NCBI RefSeq assembly: GCF_022458895.1
Contig: NZ_JAINFL010000004.1
Span: 868,001-932,000 of the forward strand
Length of the DNA: 64,000 nucleotides
Direction of reading: 5' to 3'
DNA from: Roseihalotalea indica
Lineage (GTDB): Bacteria > Bacteroidota > Bacteroidia > Cytophagales > Cyclobacteriaceae
A program made the position numbers and the translations under genes. A model generated the notes under the pieces. It worked only from the letters and a program-made list of their open reading frames with translations. It did not search any database and was not told the origin of the DNA. Positions 44,520 through 54,004 of the stretch are shown here, in pieces (positions within the stretch are counted from its first letter, which is position 1; every line of letters begins with the position of its first letter).

Positions 44520-45448
44520 ACCACCTTCACAATCTCTAATGAATCCTGAAATGATATACATTCCTGATAGAACGCATCGATATTTTGTTTGACCGCGGCA
44601 GTTAAAACTCCACTCTTTCCGCGCGTGGTGGTTGTGATGGGCAAACCTCTTTTTTGCAAATAGTATTTTGCCACATCCGGGTAAGCATGATGCATAATAT
44701 CCATATGCTGTACCAGAAAGTTTTGCAGTTTTTGCACTTCCGGCTGGCAACTATTGTCTTGATAATGATCGCACAGCCAGACGATGAGTTCAGGAAAATA
44801 ATTACCCTGAATACACGACAGCCCTGCCGCTCCGGCTTTCAAGGATTCTACAGCATGGACCATATAAGCATCATAAAGCCCGAAATCAGGTGCAGTGACT
44901 GCGGCCAATTTTGCTCGCACCTGCTCAATATCCAGGCAGGTGTCTTTATGATATTTTATTCGGCCACCGGATGCAAACCGCCTTAGCAGTTCGGGCGATA
45001 AAACTCGCTTATAAGGAACCGGGCATTCATAGAAGCCCATTGGAATTGGGTCAGTAAGGTCCAGTAACTGATCTACCCGGTCGGCCAGCACAGCATCAGA
45101 CTCTTCGGCCCGGGCCAGCATACTGGTAATGATAATGACCGCCTGGACGCCCGTTTCGTAAATTTCTTTGACAAAATCGGCCTGCTGCTGAACTGTTCCC
45201 TCAAAAGTACCCGATGCCACTACCGGAGCTCGCCCTTTCGCCACATTTACTACATGCCGGGTAAGCTGCAACCTTTCAGATGGAGATAAAGCAAACATCT
45301 CACTGGATAGGCAATTGGCAAACAATCCCTTCGCCCCGGCATCCAGATAAAATTCCGTAAGTGTAGTAAGCCCATGATAATCAACCTCCCCACTTGGTTT
45401 GAAAGGGGTTAACATGACCGGGATAAACCCTTTATCTGATTCTTTCAT
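44516..45448 (-). CDS. DapA/NanA-family (dihydrodipicolinate synthase-like) aldolase/lyase
   Basis: This 310-residue cytoplasmic TIM-barrel enzyme belongs to the class I pyruvate-aldolase family. The Schiff-base lysine is K165 in GRIKYHKD, and the proton-relay tyrosine is Y140 in GFYECP. The segment that usually reads G-T/S-T-G-E is replaced by ANCLSSEMFALSPSER, so the carboxylate-binding loop is atypical and it is probably neither true DapA nor standard NanA. Such members split or form 2-keto-3-deoxy sugar acids or similar. It lies next to a SusC/D locus with sialidase-fold proteins and a symporter, so a role on the imported acid is plausible. The downstream DUF3748 gene overlaps its stop. 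Confidence 0.85.
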   Translation of the reverse strand: MKESDKGFIPVMLTPFKPSGEVDYHGLTTLTEFYLDAGAKGLFANCLSSEMFALSPSERLQLTRHVVNVAKGRAPVVASGTFEGTVQQQADFVKEIYETGVQAVIIITSMLARAEESDAVLADRVDQLLDLTDPIPMGFYECPVPYKRVLSPELLRRFASGGRIKYHKDTCLDIEQVRAKLAAVTAPDFGLYDAYMVHAVESLKAGAAGLSCIQGNYFPELIVWLCDHYQDNSCQPEVQKLQNFLVQHMDIMHHAYPDVAKYYLQKRGLPITTTTRGKSGVLTAAVKQNIDAFYQECISFQDSLEIVKVV

Positions 45449-45695
45449 GTACTATTTTTTTGCCTGAAGACTAGAGTCGCAGTTATAAAAGTGTAAAATT
45501 TCCACTTTAAGGTCAGAGCAATTTTCACCTTATGATCGCAACAACACAAACATACAATTCAGGGCATAGGAGTTATTATATATTTTTGGCTATCTATTAT
45601 AGCATTTTAGCTAATAGATTTGGCTGATACTCCTCGTGACTGAAATACAAAAAGCAGAATAGCACCTCCTAATGGTCTTGGTAAGGTCCTGTATT

Positions 45696-46289
45696 TCATA
45701 AATTCAATAAGCGCAGTGCTTGCTGATGGTAGATTACAAGTTTTTGTTCATATTCGTTACGGTCATCTATCATACTTAAGAAATAGTAGGCACCGTCAGA
45801 GATCACGAAAATCAGATCGGCGGTTTGTTCAGCTTCTTTGATATCCAGCAGGTGTTCATCTATACAGTCCTGTATGGCATCAGCCAGCCATTGCCGCAGC
45901 AGCAAGGTCATCTCTTTAAATTTATGCCGGATGCGATGGTCTCTGAATACCAAAGCAAAACAACTGTAAAACACTCCGTCATCAATGAGATCATCCCAGC
46001 GGCGGGAAAAAATATTGTCCAGAATGGATAGCAATCTATCCAGCGAAGAAGCTTTGGTTTTGGTTCTGAGCTGATATATGTCCTGATAATGATCGACGAT
46101 AAAATCAATGAGGTTCAATAGCAGTTCTTCCTTAGAATTAAAGTAGTGCACCAGCAAACTGGGTGGCATATCCAGTGAGCGGGCAATCTTGGCAAATGAA
46201 GCATTCTCAAGACCTTCCTCCTGAGCAACCTGGTAAAATGCTTCAATAATTTCCTTCTGTCGGTCGTCTTTTAGGCTTTTTCTTCCCAT
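45696..46289 (-). CDS. TetR-family transcriptional regulator
   Basis: This regulator has about 197 residues. The N-terminal HTH reads SFAKIARSLDMPPSLLVHYFNSKEELLLNLID, the standard TetR DNA-binding module. The C-terminal ligand/dimer domain (about 60-195) has no recognised subfamily. The frame begins at ATG 46304, but ATG 46289 (MGRKSLKDDRQKEI) is the usual TetR N-terminus and I use it. A near-perfect 20-bp palindrome lies 42-61 bp upstream, between this gene and the divergent SusC-SusD-phosphodiesterase operon, so it probably represses both itself and that operon. TetR control of a SusC/D locus is less common than AraC, HTCS or sigma/anti-sigma control. Confidence 0.9.
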   Translation of the reverse strand: MGRKSLKDDRQKEIIEAFYQVAQEEGLENASFAKIARSLDMPPSLLVHYFNSKEELLLNLIDFIVDHYQDIYQLRTKTKASSLDRLLSILDNIFSRRWDDLIDDGVFYSCFALVFRDHRIRHKFKEMTLLLRQWLADAIQDCIDEHLLDIKEAEQTADLIFVISDGAYYFLSMIDDRNEYEQKLVIYHQQALRLLNL

Positions 46290-46330
46290 AGAGGCAAAAT
46301 ACATGCACCGCCCTCAATCAGGCAAATAAA

Positions 46331-46350
46331 TTGACTGAACGTTCAGTTAA
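46331..46350. promoter_or_regulatory. TetR-type palindromic operator
   Basis: ACTGAACGTTCAGT (46334-46347) is a perfect 14-bp palindrome. Counting outward, TTgACTGAACGTTCAGTtAA (46331-46350) is a 20-bp palindrome with one unmatched pair. It lies in the divergent gap between the TetR gene and the SusC gene, the classic place for TetR autorepression and repression of a neighbour. Confidence 0.8.
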
Positions 46351-46393
46351 TTTTTATTAACACAGCTTTCATCATGAGTTAACACGCCCATTT

Positions 46394-46401
46394 TACTTTT
46401 G
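46394..46401 (+). promoter_or_regulatory. -7 promoter box of the SusC-SusD-phosphodiesterase operon
   Basis: TACTTTTG is a perfect match to the Bacteroidota -7 consensus TAnnTTTG. It lies 25 bp before the SusC ATG and 43 bp downstream of the TetR operator edge. The operator would therefore lie near -55 to -75 of this promoter; repression could work through blocking upstream contacts or a loop. Confidence 0.6.
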
Positions 46402-46426
46402 CCGCATTACCTAAACCACCCAACTT

Positions 46427-49400
46427 ATGAGAAAATACTACACATGTTTATGGACCTGGCTCCTGCTATTGATCGGCCTCCCGGCCTGGGCTCAGCAGCC
46501 CATAACCGGTACCGTACGCGATGCCAATGGCGAAGCCCTGATTGGGGTTTCTGTTCTGGAAAAAGGAACAACGAATGGTACGATTACCGATGTAGAAGGA
46601 AATTTTCAGGTAAGGCCCACTAGTGAAGATCCTACCTTCATCTTTTCCTATATCGGTTATCTGACTGCTGAACTAGCAGTTGGCCAGCAGAACACGCTGG
46701 AGGTTGTGATGCAGGAGGATGTAGCCCAGCTCGAGGAAATCGTGGTAATTGGTTTCGGCACCCAGAAACGGGTAAACCTTTCGGGTGCGGTGGATCAGAT
46801 TGACGCCCAAACCCTGGAGGACCGTCCCATTGCCAACACGGCGCAGGGGTTGCAGGGCATGATCCCCAACCTGAATATTGACTTTGGCTCAGGTGAACCT
46901 GGTTCCGCCGCTAACATCAACATCCGCGGCATCACCTCTATCAATGGCGGCGACCCGCTGATCCTGATTGACGGTGTCCCCTCCGATCCGGTAGAACTGA
47001 ACCGTCTGGCCCCACAGGATATTGCTACGGTATCAGTGATTAAAGATGCGTCCGCAGCAGCTATCTACGGTGCCCGGGCGGCTTTTGGAGTCATCCTGAT
47101 TAACACCAAGAATGGTACGACCGAAGGTATCAATATTAGCTATTCCAACTTCTTTTCCTGGAATAAGCCTACCGTATTGCCGGATAAGGTGACGGACCCG
47201 TACATCTTCTCTCGCCTGCTGGAAACCTCTACCGATAATACTCCCTGGGACAATGTAAATTACAGCGACCAATACTACGATTATGCCCGGCAACGCTCCA
47301 ATGATCCTTCAATTCCAGGGGTACGGGTAAACCCTACCGATGACGCTGCCTGGGAATATATGGGAAACCGGGACTGGACACGCTACTTTATGAGCGATGT
47401 TACCTTCTCGCAACAACATGCGCTTTCTATTGCCGGATCTTCGGAGAAAATGCAGTACTACCTATCGGGAGCGTATAACCGGCAAAACGGAGTAATCAAA
47501 ATTGCCGATGACTATTTTGACCGATACAACCTGCGAAGCAAAGTAAACTACCAAGCGGCCAAATGGCTTTCGCTGGGAAATAACACTTACCTGGTCAACA
47601 CCCAACGGAAAACTCCTTCCTACCTGATGGAAGTCGATGGTAATAACAACCCTTACTTTTCTATTAATCAACTTTATGACTTCTTCCCTACCTACTGGGA
47701 TAAAAACCCGGATGGCACCTGGGCCAACACCCCGGTGGGAGTTATGGCAGCCCAGATTACCGATGGTGGACAATACACTAGTAATTACCTGAGTCTGCAA
47801 ACCCAGTTTAATGCCGAGCTAAATTTCTGGAATGACCTACTACGGGTGAACACCGATTTTACCTACCGGCGAGGCGCTACGCAAGATGAAACCTACCGTA
47901 CTCGCTATAATATTGGTTACGGCCCGGAAGACATTCGCGAGGAAGGCAACAATTTCGCCCGGGAGGGAGATCTGTTTGAGAACTATACCGTACTCAATAC
48001 CTACGCTACTTTGCACCAGCAGTGGGGTATGCACGATCTGACCGCCGTTGTCGGCTACAACCAGGAATATTATCAGCTAGATGGCCTGACTGCGCAACGC
48101 AACCAGTTGATCTCTCCCGCTTTTCCATCGGTTGGGCTGGCTACCGGCGAGATATTTCTAACTGATAATGCCACTGATTGGGCGATTCGAGGGGCATTTT
48201 ACCGGCTCAACTATATCCTTCAGGATAAATATATTCTGGAGTTCAATGGTCGTTATGATGGTTCATCCCGCTTTCCGAAAGACAGTCGTTTTGGCTTTTT
48301 TCCCTCAGCCTCCGCTGCCTGGCGGATCGATCAGGAAGCATTTCTATCCAACGTCAATGTGATCAGTAATTTAAAGCTTCGGGCTTCTTACGGCTCGCTA
48401 GGCAATCAGTCCGTGGGCGATTATGGGTACATTCCTACCCTGGAGGCGGGCGCGTCGGATTACCTGATCGGGGGCACCTTACCTCAGGTGGTAACGCCTC
48501 CCTTCCTGGTCTCCCCTAACTACACCTGGGAAAAAGTGTCTACCCTGAATGTGGGCCTGGACCTGGGCCTGTTTGAGGATCAACTAAGCATGACCCTGGA
48601 TGTATACCAGCGCAATACCCTGGGCATGCTCACCCTGGGCCGGGATTTACCAGATGTACTGGGAGCTCAGGAGCCAGAAGAGAATGCCGCCGACCTGGAA
48701 AACAAGGGGTGGGAGCTGAACCTGAACTACCGTAATAACTTTAACGCCGGGAGCAGCCCATTATACTTCGGTGCCCGGTTTGTATTGTCGGATAGCCGCG
48801 CCTACATCACCAAATTTGATAACCCCAACCAGAACCTCACCCAATATTACGAAGGTATGGAGCTGGGTGAAATCTGGGGGTTGAAAAGCGACGGATTATT
48901 CCAGAGTGAAGACGAAATTGAGCAGCTGGATGAAACCGCTATTATTCCCTGGGGTGCGCTTTCCATCGTTCCGGGCTGGCCCAAATACCAGGATCTGGAC
49001 GGTAACGGAGCCATTGAAAAAGGCTATACAGTAGACGATCCGAAAGACCTGTCCGTGATTGGAAATAATATGCCCAGGTTTCGCTTTGGCCTCGATCTGA
49101 ATGCCAACTGGAAGGGTTTTGACGTGCGCGCTTTCTTCCAGGGAGTAGGCAAACGAGATTACTATCCAATCGATTACCTGTACTGGGGCTTTTACCAGCA
49201 ACCCTACGCGGGGGGCTACGAACACCTGCTGGACTTTTACCGTCCCACCGCCGACAGTGATGTAGACCTGGCTAAGCATTCACAGGCGTATATTGACGCC
49301 GGACTGGCCGATCAGAACCTGAATGCTGAGTATCCTATTCTGCAAGCCTGGCTGGCTGATCGCAACTTAGGCACCCGGGTAGATGAGTCTATGGGATTAG

Positions 49401-49693
49401 CCATTCCTCAGACCCAATACATGCTCAACGGAGCCTATATGCGGTTAAAGAACCTGACGGTTGGATATACACTGCCTGTTACCCTTACTGATCGACTAGG
49501 TATTCAGAGCTTGCGGGTATTTTTCAGTGGTGAGAACCTCATGGAATGGTCGCCTCTCAAAAAGTTCTATGACCCCGAAGCCATCAACCAAAACCGGTTG
49601 ACCAACCCCTCGGATAGCCCCGACCGGACCGGAAATGGCTATGCCTACCCCTGGCAACGCAAGTATGCTTTCGGACTAAACGTAAATTTCTAA
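46427..49693 (+). CDS. SusC/RagA-family TonB-dependent receptor
   Basis: This 1088-residue outer-membrane receptor has a signal peptide ending AWAQ (about residue 22). The carboxypeptidase-regulatory-like domain (ITGTVRDANGEALIGVSV), linker VVIGFGTQKRVNLSGAVDQI, plug (LILIDGVP, AIYGARAAFGVILI) and full barrel with C-terminal KYAFGLNVNF follow. It heads an operon with SusD (18 bp downstream) and an alkaline-phosphatase-superfamily phosphodiesterase. The third gene suggests the imported ligand is phosphorylated or is released by a phosphoesterase, for example a nucleotide or phospho-sugar; this is inference. A TetR operator and a -7 box lie directly upstream. Confidence 0.94.
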   Translation: MRKYYTCLWTWLLLLIGLPAWAQQPITGTVRDANGEALIGVSVLEKGTTNGTITDVEGNFQVRPTSEDPTFIFSYIGYLTAELAVGQQNTLEVVMQEDVAQLEEIVVIGFGTQKRVNLSGAVDQIDAQTLEDRPIANTAQGLQGMIPNLNIDFGSGEPGSAANINIRGITSINGGDPLILIDGVPSDPVELNRLAPQDIATVSVIKDASAAAIYGARAAFGVILINTKNGTTEGINISYSNFFSWNKPTVLPDKVTDPYIFSRLLETSTDNTPWDNVNYSDQYYDYARQRSNDPSIPGVRVNPTDDAAWEYMGNRDWTRYFMSDVTFSQQHALSIAGSSEKMQYYLSGAYNRQNGVIKIADDYFDRYNLRSKVNYQAAKWLSLGNNTYLVNTQRKTPSYLMEVDGNNNPYFSINQLYDFFPTYWDKNPDGTWANTPVGVMAAQITDGGQYTSNYLSLQTQFNAELNFWNDLLRVNTDFTYRRGATQDETYRTRYNIGYGPEDIREEGNNFAREGDLFENYTVLNTYATLHQQWGMHDLTAVVGYNQEYYQLDGLTAQRNQLISPAFPSVGLATGEIFLTDNATDWAIRGAFYRLNYILQDKYILEFNGRYDGSSRFPKDSRFGFFPSASAAWRIDQEAFLSNVNVISNLKLRASYGSLGNQSVGDYGYIPTLEAGASDYLIGGTLPQVVTPPFLVSPNYTWEKVSTLNVGLDLGLFEDQLSMTLDVYQRNTLGMLTLGRDLPDVLGAQEPEENAADLENKGWELNLNYRNNFNAGSSPLYFGARFVLSDSRAYITKFDNPNQNLTQYYEGMELGEIWGLKSDGLFQSEDEIEQLDETAIIPWGALSIVPGWPKYQDLDGNGAIEKGYTVDDPKDLSVIGNNMPRFRFGLDLNANWKGFDVRAFFQGVGKRDYYPIDYLYWGFYQQPYAGGYEHLLDFYRPTADSDVDLAKHSQAYIDAGLADQNLNAEYPILQAWLADRNLGTRVDESMGLAIPQTQYMLNGAYMRLKNLTVGYTLPVTLTDRLGIQSLRVFFSGENLMEWSPLKKFYDPEAINQNRLTNPSDSPDRTGNGYAYPWQRKYAFGLNVNF

Positions 49694-49711
49694 TTGACTA
49701 AGAAATAACTC

Positions 49712-51523
49712 ATGAAACGGATATATCAATATTTTACTATTGTCTGCCTGGGTCTGATGACATTCGCTTGTAACGACGACTTTCTGGAACGCACCCCGGA
49801 AACCAGCATCGGTGCGGAGGATTTCTTTAACTCTGAGGAAGACCTCTCCATGTACATTCTCAACCTCTACGATTTCCCGGGCCACGGTATTTATGTGGGA
49901 GATGCGGCTACCGACAATGCCGCCACCACGGGTAATACCGAACTAAAAACCATGATGATCAGCAGCCCCAGTTCGGCGACCATCACCAACGGCTGGGACT
50001 GGGAAGATGACTGGGCACAATTACGAGCGGTAAATTTCTTTCTGGAAAACTATGAGAAAGCCGCGCTCACCGAAGACCTGATGAATCACTACCAAGGGCT
50101 GGCACGCTTCTTCAGAGCGAAGTTCTACGTGGAAAAAGTCAAACGCTATTCCGACGTTCCCTGGTACGATTATGTAATTTCCTCAGACGATGAGGAAGCC
50201 CTGATGAAAGCCCGGGACCCACGGGAATTTGTAGTAGACCGTTTGCTGGAAGATTTTACGTTTGCCGCCGAACATGTACAAAGTTCTTCCGAAACGGGTG
50301 CCGTCAATAGCTGGGTAGTGAAAGCCTATCTGGCCCGGTTTGCCCTGTACGAAGGCACCTTCCGCAAGTATCACCCCGAGCTAAATCTGCAAAGTACGGC
50401 CGACGAATTTATCCGCCTGGCTCAGGATGTTTCCCAGGATATTATCAACAACGGTGGGTATAGCCTGTACTCCACCGGCAACCCCACAACTGATTATTTG
50501 AACTTGTTCAACAGTGCCAGCCTTTCCGACAATCCTGAAATTATCCTGGCTCGTTATTTTGAAAACGACTTATTAAACAGCGGCTGGTGGGAGTATATGT
50601 TTGGCAACTATGAAGTTTCACCGGCTAAAGATTTGCTGCAAACCTACCTGATGGCCGATGGCTCTTTCTACACCAATCAGCCCGATTATGCTACCCATAG
50701 CTTTGTGGAGGAATTTGTCAGCCGCGATCCTCGTCTGAGCCAGACGTATGCCTATCCTGGCTTTGAATTGATTTTTACGGGTACTTATGCCCAGGGTGGT
50801 GGAACCTATGTGCAGCAACTGGCGAAGAACTTCACCGGATACCACCAGATCAAAGGCCTGGTGAATAACACTGACCAAGCGGTGCAAAACGGACTGGATA
50901 TCCCCATCGTTCGCTACGCCGAAATTCTGCTTACCTACGCGGAGGCCAAAGCCGAGTTGGGCGAACTGACCCAAGGAGACCTGGATATGAGTATCAATCT
51001 GCTACGGACTCGGGTTGGCATGCCTCCGTTGATGATGAGCCCGCCGATTGATCCGGTGCAGGAAGCGCACTACGCTAATATTTCCTCAGCCCAAAAAGCT
51101 GAGTTACTAGAGATCCGCCGGGAACGAAGAGTTGAATTGGCCCTGGAAGGGTACCGGCAGGATGATCTGATGCGCTGGTATGCCGGAGACTTATTAGAGA
51201 AAGCTCAGGAAGGCATTTATTTCAGCGGATTAGGCGCCCATGACCTAACCGGAGACGGTATTCCCGACATTATGCTGATTGATGCGGCGGAATCTATTCC
51301 GGAAGATAAGGAATTCAACGAGTTGGGAGAGCCGCTTATCTATTACCGGGCCGGTACTTTCGGGCAGGATGCCTCGGTCTTTCTGGAAAACGGTACTTCC
51401 GGCACCATTCAAACCACCGCTACTCCCGGAACGTTTGAAGCTCCTAAATACTACTACCGCCCTATTCCTCAATCGGATGTAGTGCTTAATCCAAATCTAA
51501 CGCAGATCTTTGGTTGGGAATAA
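49712..51523 (+). CDS. SusD/RagB-family nutrient-binding lipoprotein
   Basis: This 603-residue SusD homologue has lipobox TFAC and a mature start CNDDFLERTPET. Typical SusD segments include LARFFRAKFYVEKVKRYSDVPW, IVRYAEILLTYAEAKAEL and RRERRVELALEGYRQDDLMRW. The C-terminus YYRPIPQSDVVLNPNLTQIFGWE replaces the usual LYPIP..E...NPNL..NPGY. It is a surface lipoprotein that works with the SusC encoded 18 bp upstream. The next gene, a phosphodiesterase, begins 12 bp after its stop, so all three are one operon. It is about 50-100 residues longer than the other two SusD proteins in the window. Confidence 0.93.
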   Translation: MKRIYQYFTIVCLGLMTFACNDDFLERTPETSIGAEDFFNSEEDLSMYILNLYDFPGHGIYVGDAATDNAATTGNTELKTMMISSPSSATITNGWDWEDDWAQLRAVNFFLENYEKAALTEDLMNHYQGLARFFRAKFYVEKVKRYSDVPWYDYVISSDDEEALMKARDPREFVVDRLLEDFTFAAEHVQSSSETGAVNSWVVKAYLARFALYEGTFRKYHPELNLQSTADEFIRLAQDVSQDIINNGGYSLYSTGNPTTDYLNLFNSASLSDNPEIILARYFENDLLNSGWWEYMFGNYEVSPAKDLLQTYLMADGSFYTNQPDYATHSFVEEFVSRDPRLSQTYAYPGFELIFTGTYAQGGGTYVQQLAKNFTGYHQIKGLVNNTDQAVQNGLDIPIVRYAEILLTYAEAKAELGELTQGDLDMSINLLRTRVGMPPLMMSPPIDPVQEAHYANISSAQKAELLEIRRERRVELALEGYRQDDLMRWYAGDLLEKAQEGIYFSGLGAHDLTGDGIPDIMLIDAAESIPEDKEFNELGEPLIYYRAGTFGQDASVFLENGTSGTIQTTATPGTFEAPKYYYRPIPQSDVVLNPNLTQIFGWE

Positions 51524-51535
51524 ATACAGACAATT

Positions 51536-52795
51536 ATGACATTGAGCAAAAAGCTATTTCTTTTTATTTTCTTACTGAACGGTAGTCTGGCTTACGGTCA
51601 GACTACCGCTCATAAAGCAGTTTTCATCATTGTGGATGGCATTCCCGCCGATGTGATTGAAAAGGTTGAAACACCTAACCTGGATAAAATCGCTCAGGAA
51701 GGTGGTTATACCCGAGCTTATGTGGGTGGTGGGAAAGATACCTACTCTGAAACTCCCACCATTTCTGCTGTAGGCTACAACAGCCTGCTTACCGGCACCT
51801 GGGTCAACAAGCATAATGTCTGGGGCAATAGCATTAAAGAGCCGAACTACCACTATTGGAGTATTTTTCGGTTTCTTGAGGAGCAGTATCCGCAGAAAAA
51901 AACCGCCATTTTCTCCACCTGGCTGGATAATCGAACCAAACTTATTGGCGAGGGATTACCCGAAACCGGTAACCTCCAACTGGACTATCACTTCGATGGC
52001 TTTGAACTGGATACCGTACAGTTTCCGCACGACACTGCCCGAAACTATATTCATCGGATAGACGAGCACGTTACCCAGGAAGCAGCCAGGTACCTGAAAG
52101 AAGAAGGCCCGGATCTCTCATGGGTTTATCTGGAGTATACTGATGATATGGGGCATAAATACGGAGATAGCCAGCAAATGTACGATGCCGTTGAAGTAGC
52201 TGATCAGCAAATAGGAAAGGTATGGGAAGCCATCCAGCATCGTCAGCGGACCTTAGACGAAGAATGGCTCATTGTTATCACCACCGACCACGGGCGGGAT
52301 GCCGCTTCGGGCAAAGATCATGGCGGGCAGTCGGAGCGAGAGCGCACCACCTGGATTACGACCAATGCACCAAACCTGAATACCTATTTTCACGATTACC
52401 AGCCCGGAGTGGTGGATATCATGCCAACGCTGGCTCAGTTTTTAGAAGTGGACATTCCGAGAAAACAAGCTTTAGAAATTGATGGGATTCCTCTCACCGG
52501 CCCGGTCTCACTCATAGAGCCGACCCTTGAGCACAATCAGCAGCAAATCACGGCTTCATGGAAAGCGCTGGAAAAAGAAGGTATGGTCAAAGTGTGGGTG
52601 AGCACTACGAATCATTTTAAAGACAGCGGAGAGAATGATGCGTATGCTTTGGTAGGGGAAGTTCCGCTAAAGCAAGAGCGTTTTGAGTTTACTTTGGATG
52701 ACACTTCATCCTCAGTGTATAAAGTGGTGCTGGAAGGTCCGCACAACGCAGTAAATCTCTGGCTTACTGAAAGTAGCGAATCGGTAAAGAAGTAA
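51536..52795 (+). CDS. type I phosphodiesterase / nucleotide pyrophosphatase (alkaline phosphatase superfamily)
   Basis: This 419-residue exported enzyme has a signal peptide cut near AYGQ (residue 22). The metal and catalytic motifs of the NPP group are present: D34 in IIVDGIP, nucleophile T75 in [26 protein letters not shown] (D and H), TTDHGRD and [14 protein letters not shown]. The family hydrolyses phosphodiesters or pyrophosphates of nucleotides and phospholipid head groups in the periplasm or at the surface. It is the last gene of the TetR-controlled SusC-SusD operon. It converges on a phytase gene with a shared hairpin between. The exact substrate is unknown. Confidence 0.9.
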   Translation: MTLSKKLFLFIFLLNGSLAYGQTTAHKAVFIIVDGIPADVIEKVETPNLDKIAQEGGYTRAYVGGGKDTYSETPTISAVGYNSLLTGTWVNKHNVWGNSIKEPNYHYWSIFRFLEEQYPQKKTAIFSTWLDNRTKLIGEGLPETGNLQLDYHFDGFELDTVQFPHDTARNYIHRIDEHVTQEAARYLKEEGPDLSWVYLEYTDDMGHKYGDSQQMYDAVEVADQQIGKVWEAIQHRQRTLDEEWLIVITTDHGRDAASGKDHGGQSERERTTWITTNAPNLNTYFHDYQPGVVDIMPTLAQFLEVDIPRKQALEIDGIPLTGPVSLIEPTLEHNQQQITASWKALEKEGMVKVWVSTTNHFKDSGENDAYALVGEVPLKQERFEFTLDDTSSSVYKVVLEGPHNAVNLWLTESSESVKK

Positions 52796-52803
52796 TCATG
52801 AAA

Positions 52804-52834
52804 CCGGGAAGTATCACACTGAGATACCTCCCGG
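52804..52834. terminator. bidirectional hairpin between phosphodiesterase and phytase genes
   Basis: CCGGGAAGTATC (52804-52815) and GATACCTCCCGG (52823-52834) form a 12-bp stem with one mismatch and a 7-nt loop. It fills the 45-bp gap between two convergent stops, so it probably ends both transcripts. No strong T-run is present. Confidence 0.65.
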
Positions 52835-52840
52835 CTCCGG

Positions 52841-53992
52841 TTAATCCAGGCCAGAGGAAAGCGTGGTATCTGCTTCAATCATTTGCAGATCATCCCCGGC
52901 GATATCCTCCCAGCGGTAGATCTGGAATGTTTTACCCTCGCTCATGGCAACAAACAATCCGTGGGGATAGTCAGGACCTAGCGGGATAGCCACGGTTTCA
53001 GAACCATCGCTCTCCCGGGTTTCGGTCTCGATGATTTTGACCAATTGGTGAGCGTGAGGATCGCCTTCGCTCCCCTCCCGGGTATAGAAATGAAATCGGT
53101 TAGCCTGCTGATCGGAGATCAGAATATAGCCGGTACCATCGGGCAGGGTATAGAGAGAGATACCTTCGTGGTCTTCGGTGAATCCTTCGGTCGCAAACAA
53201 CGCCAGTTCGGCATTCCCTCGCTCCGGGTCAGCGTAGTACTTCCTTACTCCCACTGTTTCGTCCGAATAATATACATAGCCCAGTGCATCATCCACGGCG
53301 ATCGCCTCAATTTCGTGGATTCCGCTGAAAGCCCCGAACTTCCGCACCAGTTCGGCCTGCACCTGCCCTTGCCCGTTATCTTCCAGCCTATATTGCCACA
53401 GGTAGGTACTGTCCAGGGGGCCGGTTTTCCGCCCCACAATTGCGAATATGCTATCATCCGATGGCCGTTTATAAAGGCTAATGCCCATCAGATCGCGAAA
53501 TTCCTCACCGGTTTCGCCTTCAAATACGGGAATCCCACCGCCGTCTACTGCTTTCATATCGGGTAAAGCGTAGATGCGCAACCTATGCGTAAAGCGTTCG
53601 GTCGTGACGGCAATATCAGTAGGTTGGCCATTGAGCATGAGGCCGTATTCTACATCCACGTTATTGGGTCTTTGTAGCCCTAAGACGTTTTTTTCAGGAA
53701 TCATTTTTCCCTGAAGATCAAACACGTATAACCCTCCGTCAACTTCCTTGTCGGTGCCGATGATCAGGCTGCGGGCGGGGTCGTTGGGATTGATCCAAAT
53801 GGCGGGGTCGTCGGTGTCATGGGCGGTGGTATCGGTTTTGGCGACCGGACTTACTTTTTCCACGGGTACGCTCAGCATGGTTGCCAAAGAGTCAGTATCC
53901 GTGGTTTTAGCGGACTGCTCGGAGTTGGATGTGGTGCAGGCGGCCAGGCCCACCCCTAAGAGAACAGGTATGAAAAACTGGTTTGAGTACAT
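52841..53992 (-). CDS. beta-propeller phytase (3-phytase type), lipoprotein
   Basis: This 383-residue lipoprotein (lipobox LAAC) has the beta-propeller phytase signature near residue 60: AHDTDDPAIWINPNDPARS and GTDKEVDGGLYVFDLQGK. Further blades follow, with IEAIAVDDALGYVYYSDE and TEDHEGISLY, where calcium-binding acidic residues lie in the family. These enzymes remove phosphate from calcium-phytate outside the cytoplasm. It is last of a minus-strand set: TonB receptor, acidic lipoprotein, phytase, with gaps of 25 and 12 bp. This fits uptake plus dephosphorylation of phytate or inositol phosphates. No Pho-box can be named with certainty. Confidence 0.93.
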   Translation of the reverse strand: MYSNQFFIPVLLGVGLAACTTSNSEQSAKTTDTDSLATMLSVPVEKVSPVAKTDTTAHDTDDPAIWINPNDPARSLIIGTDKEVDGGLYVFDLQGKMIPEKNVLGLQRPNNVDVEYGLMLNGQPTDIAVTTERFTHRLRIYALPDMKAVDGGGIPVFEGETGEEFRDLMGISLYKRPSDDSIFAIVGRKTGPLDSTYLWQYRLEDNGQGQVQAELVRKFGAFSGIHEIEAIAVDDALGYVYYSDETVGVRKYYADPERGNAELALFATEGFTEDHEGISLYTLPDGTGYILISDQQANRFHFYTREGSEGDPHAHQLVKIIETETRESDGSETVAIPLGPDYPHGLFVAMSEGKTFQIYRWEDIAGDDLQMIEADTTLSSGLD

Positions 53993-54004
53993 GGACGTAT
54001 ACTA

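Noticed and set aside
44520..44750. N-terminal extension of the DUF3748 open frame overlapping the lyase gene by 235 bases
   Set aside because: The residues are cysteine- and basic-rich with no signal features; a TTG overlapping the lyase stop gives a normal lipoprotein.
52798..52989. 63-residue frame starting at the phosphodiesterase stop
   Set aside because: It runs through the convergent hairpin and the antisense end of phytase; no protein features.
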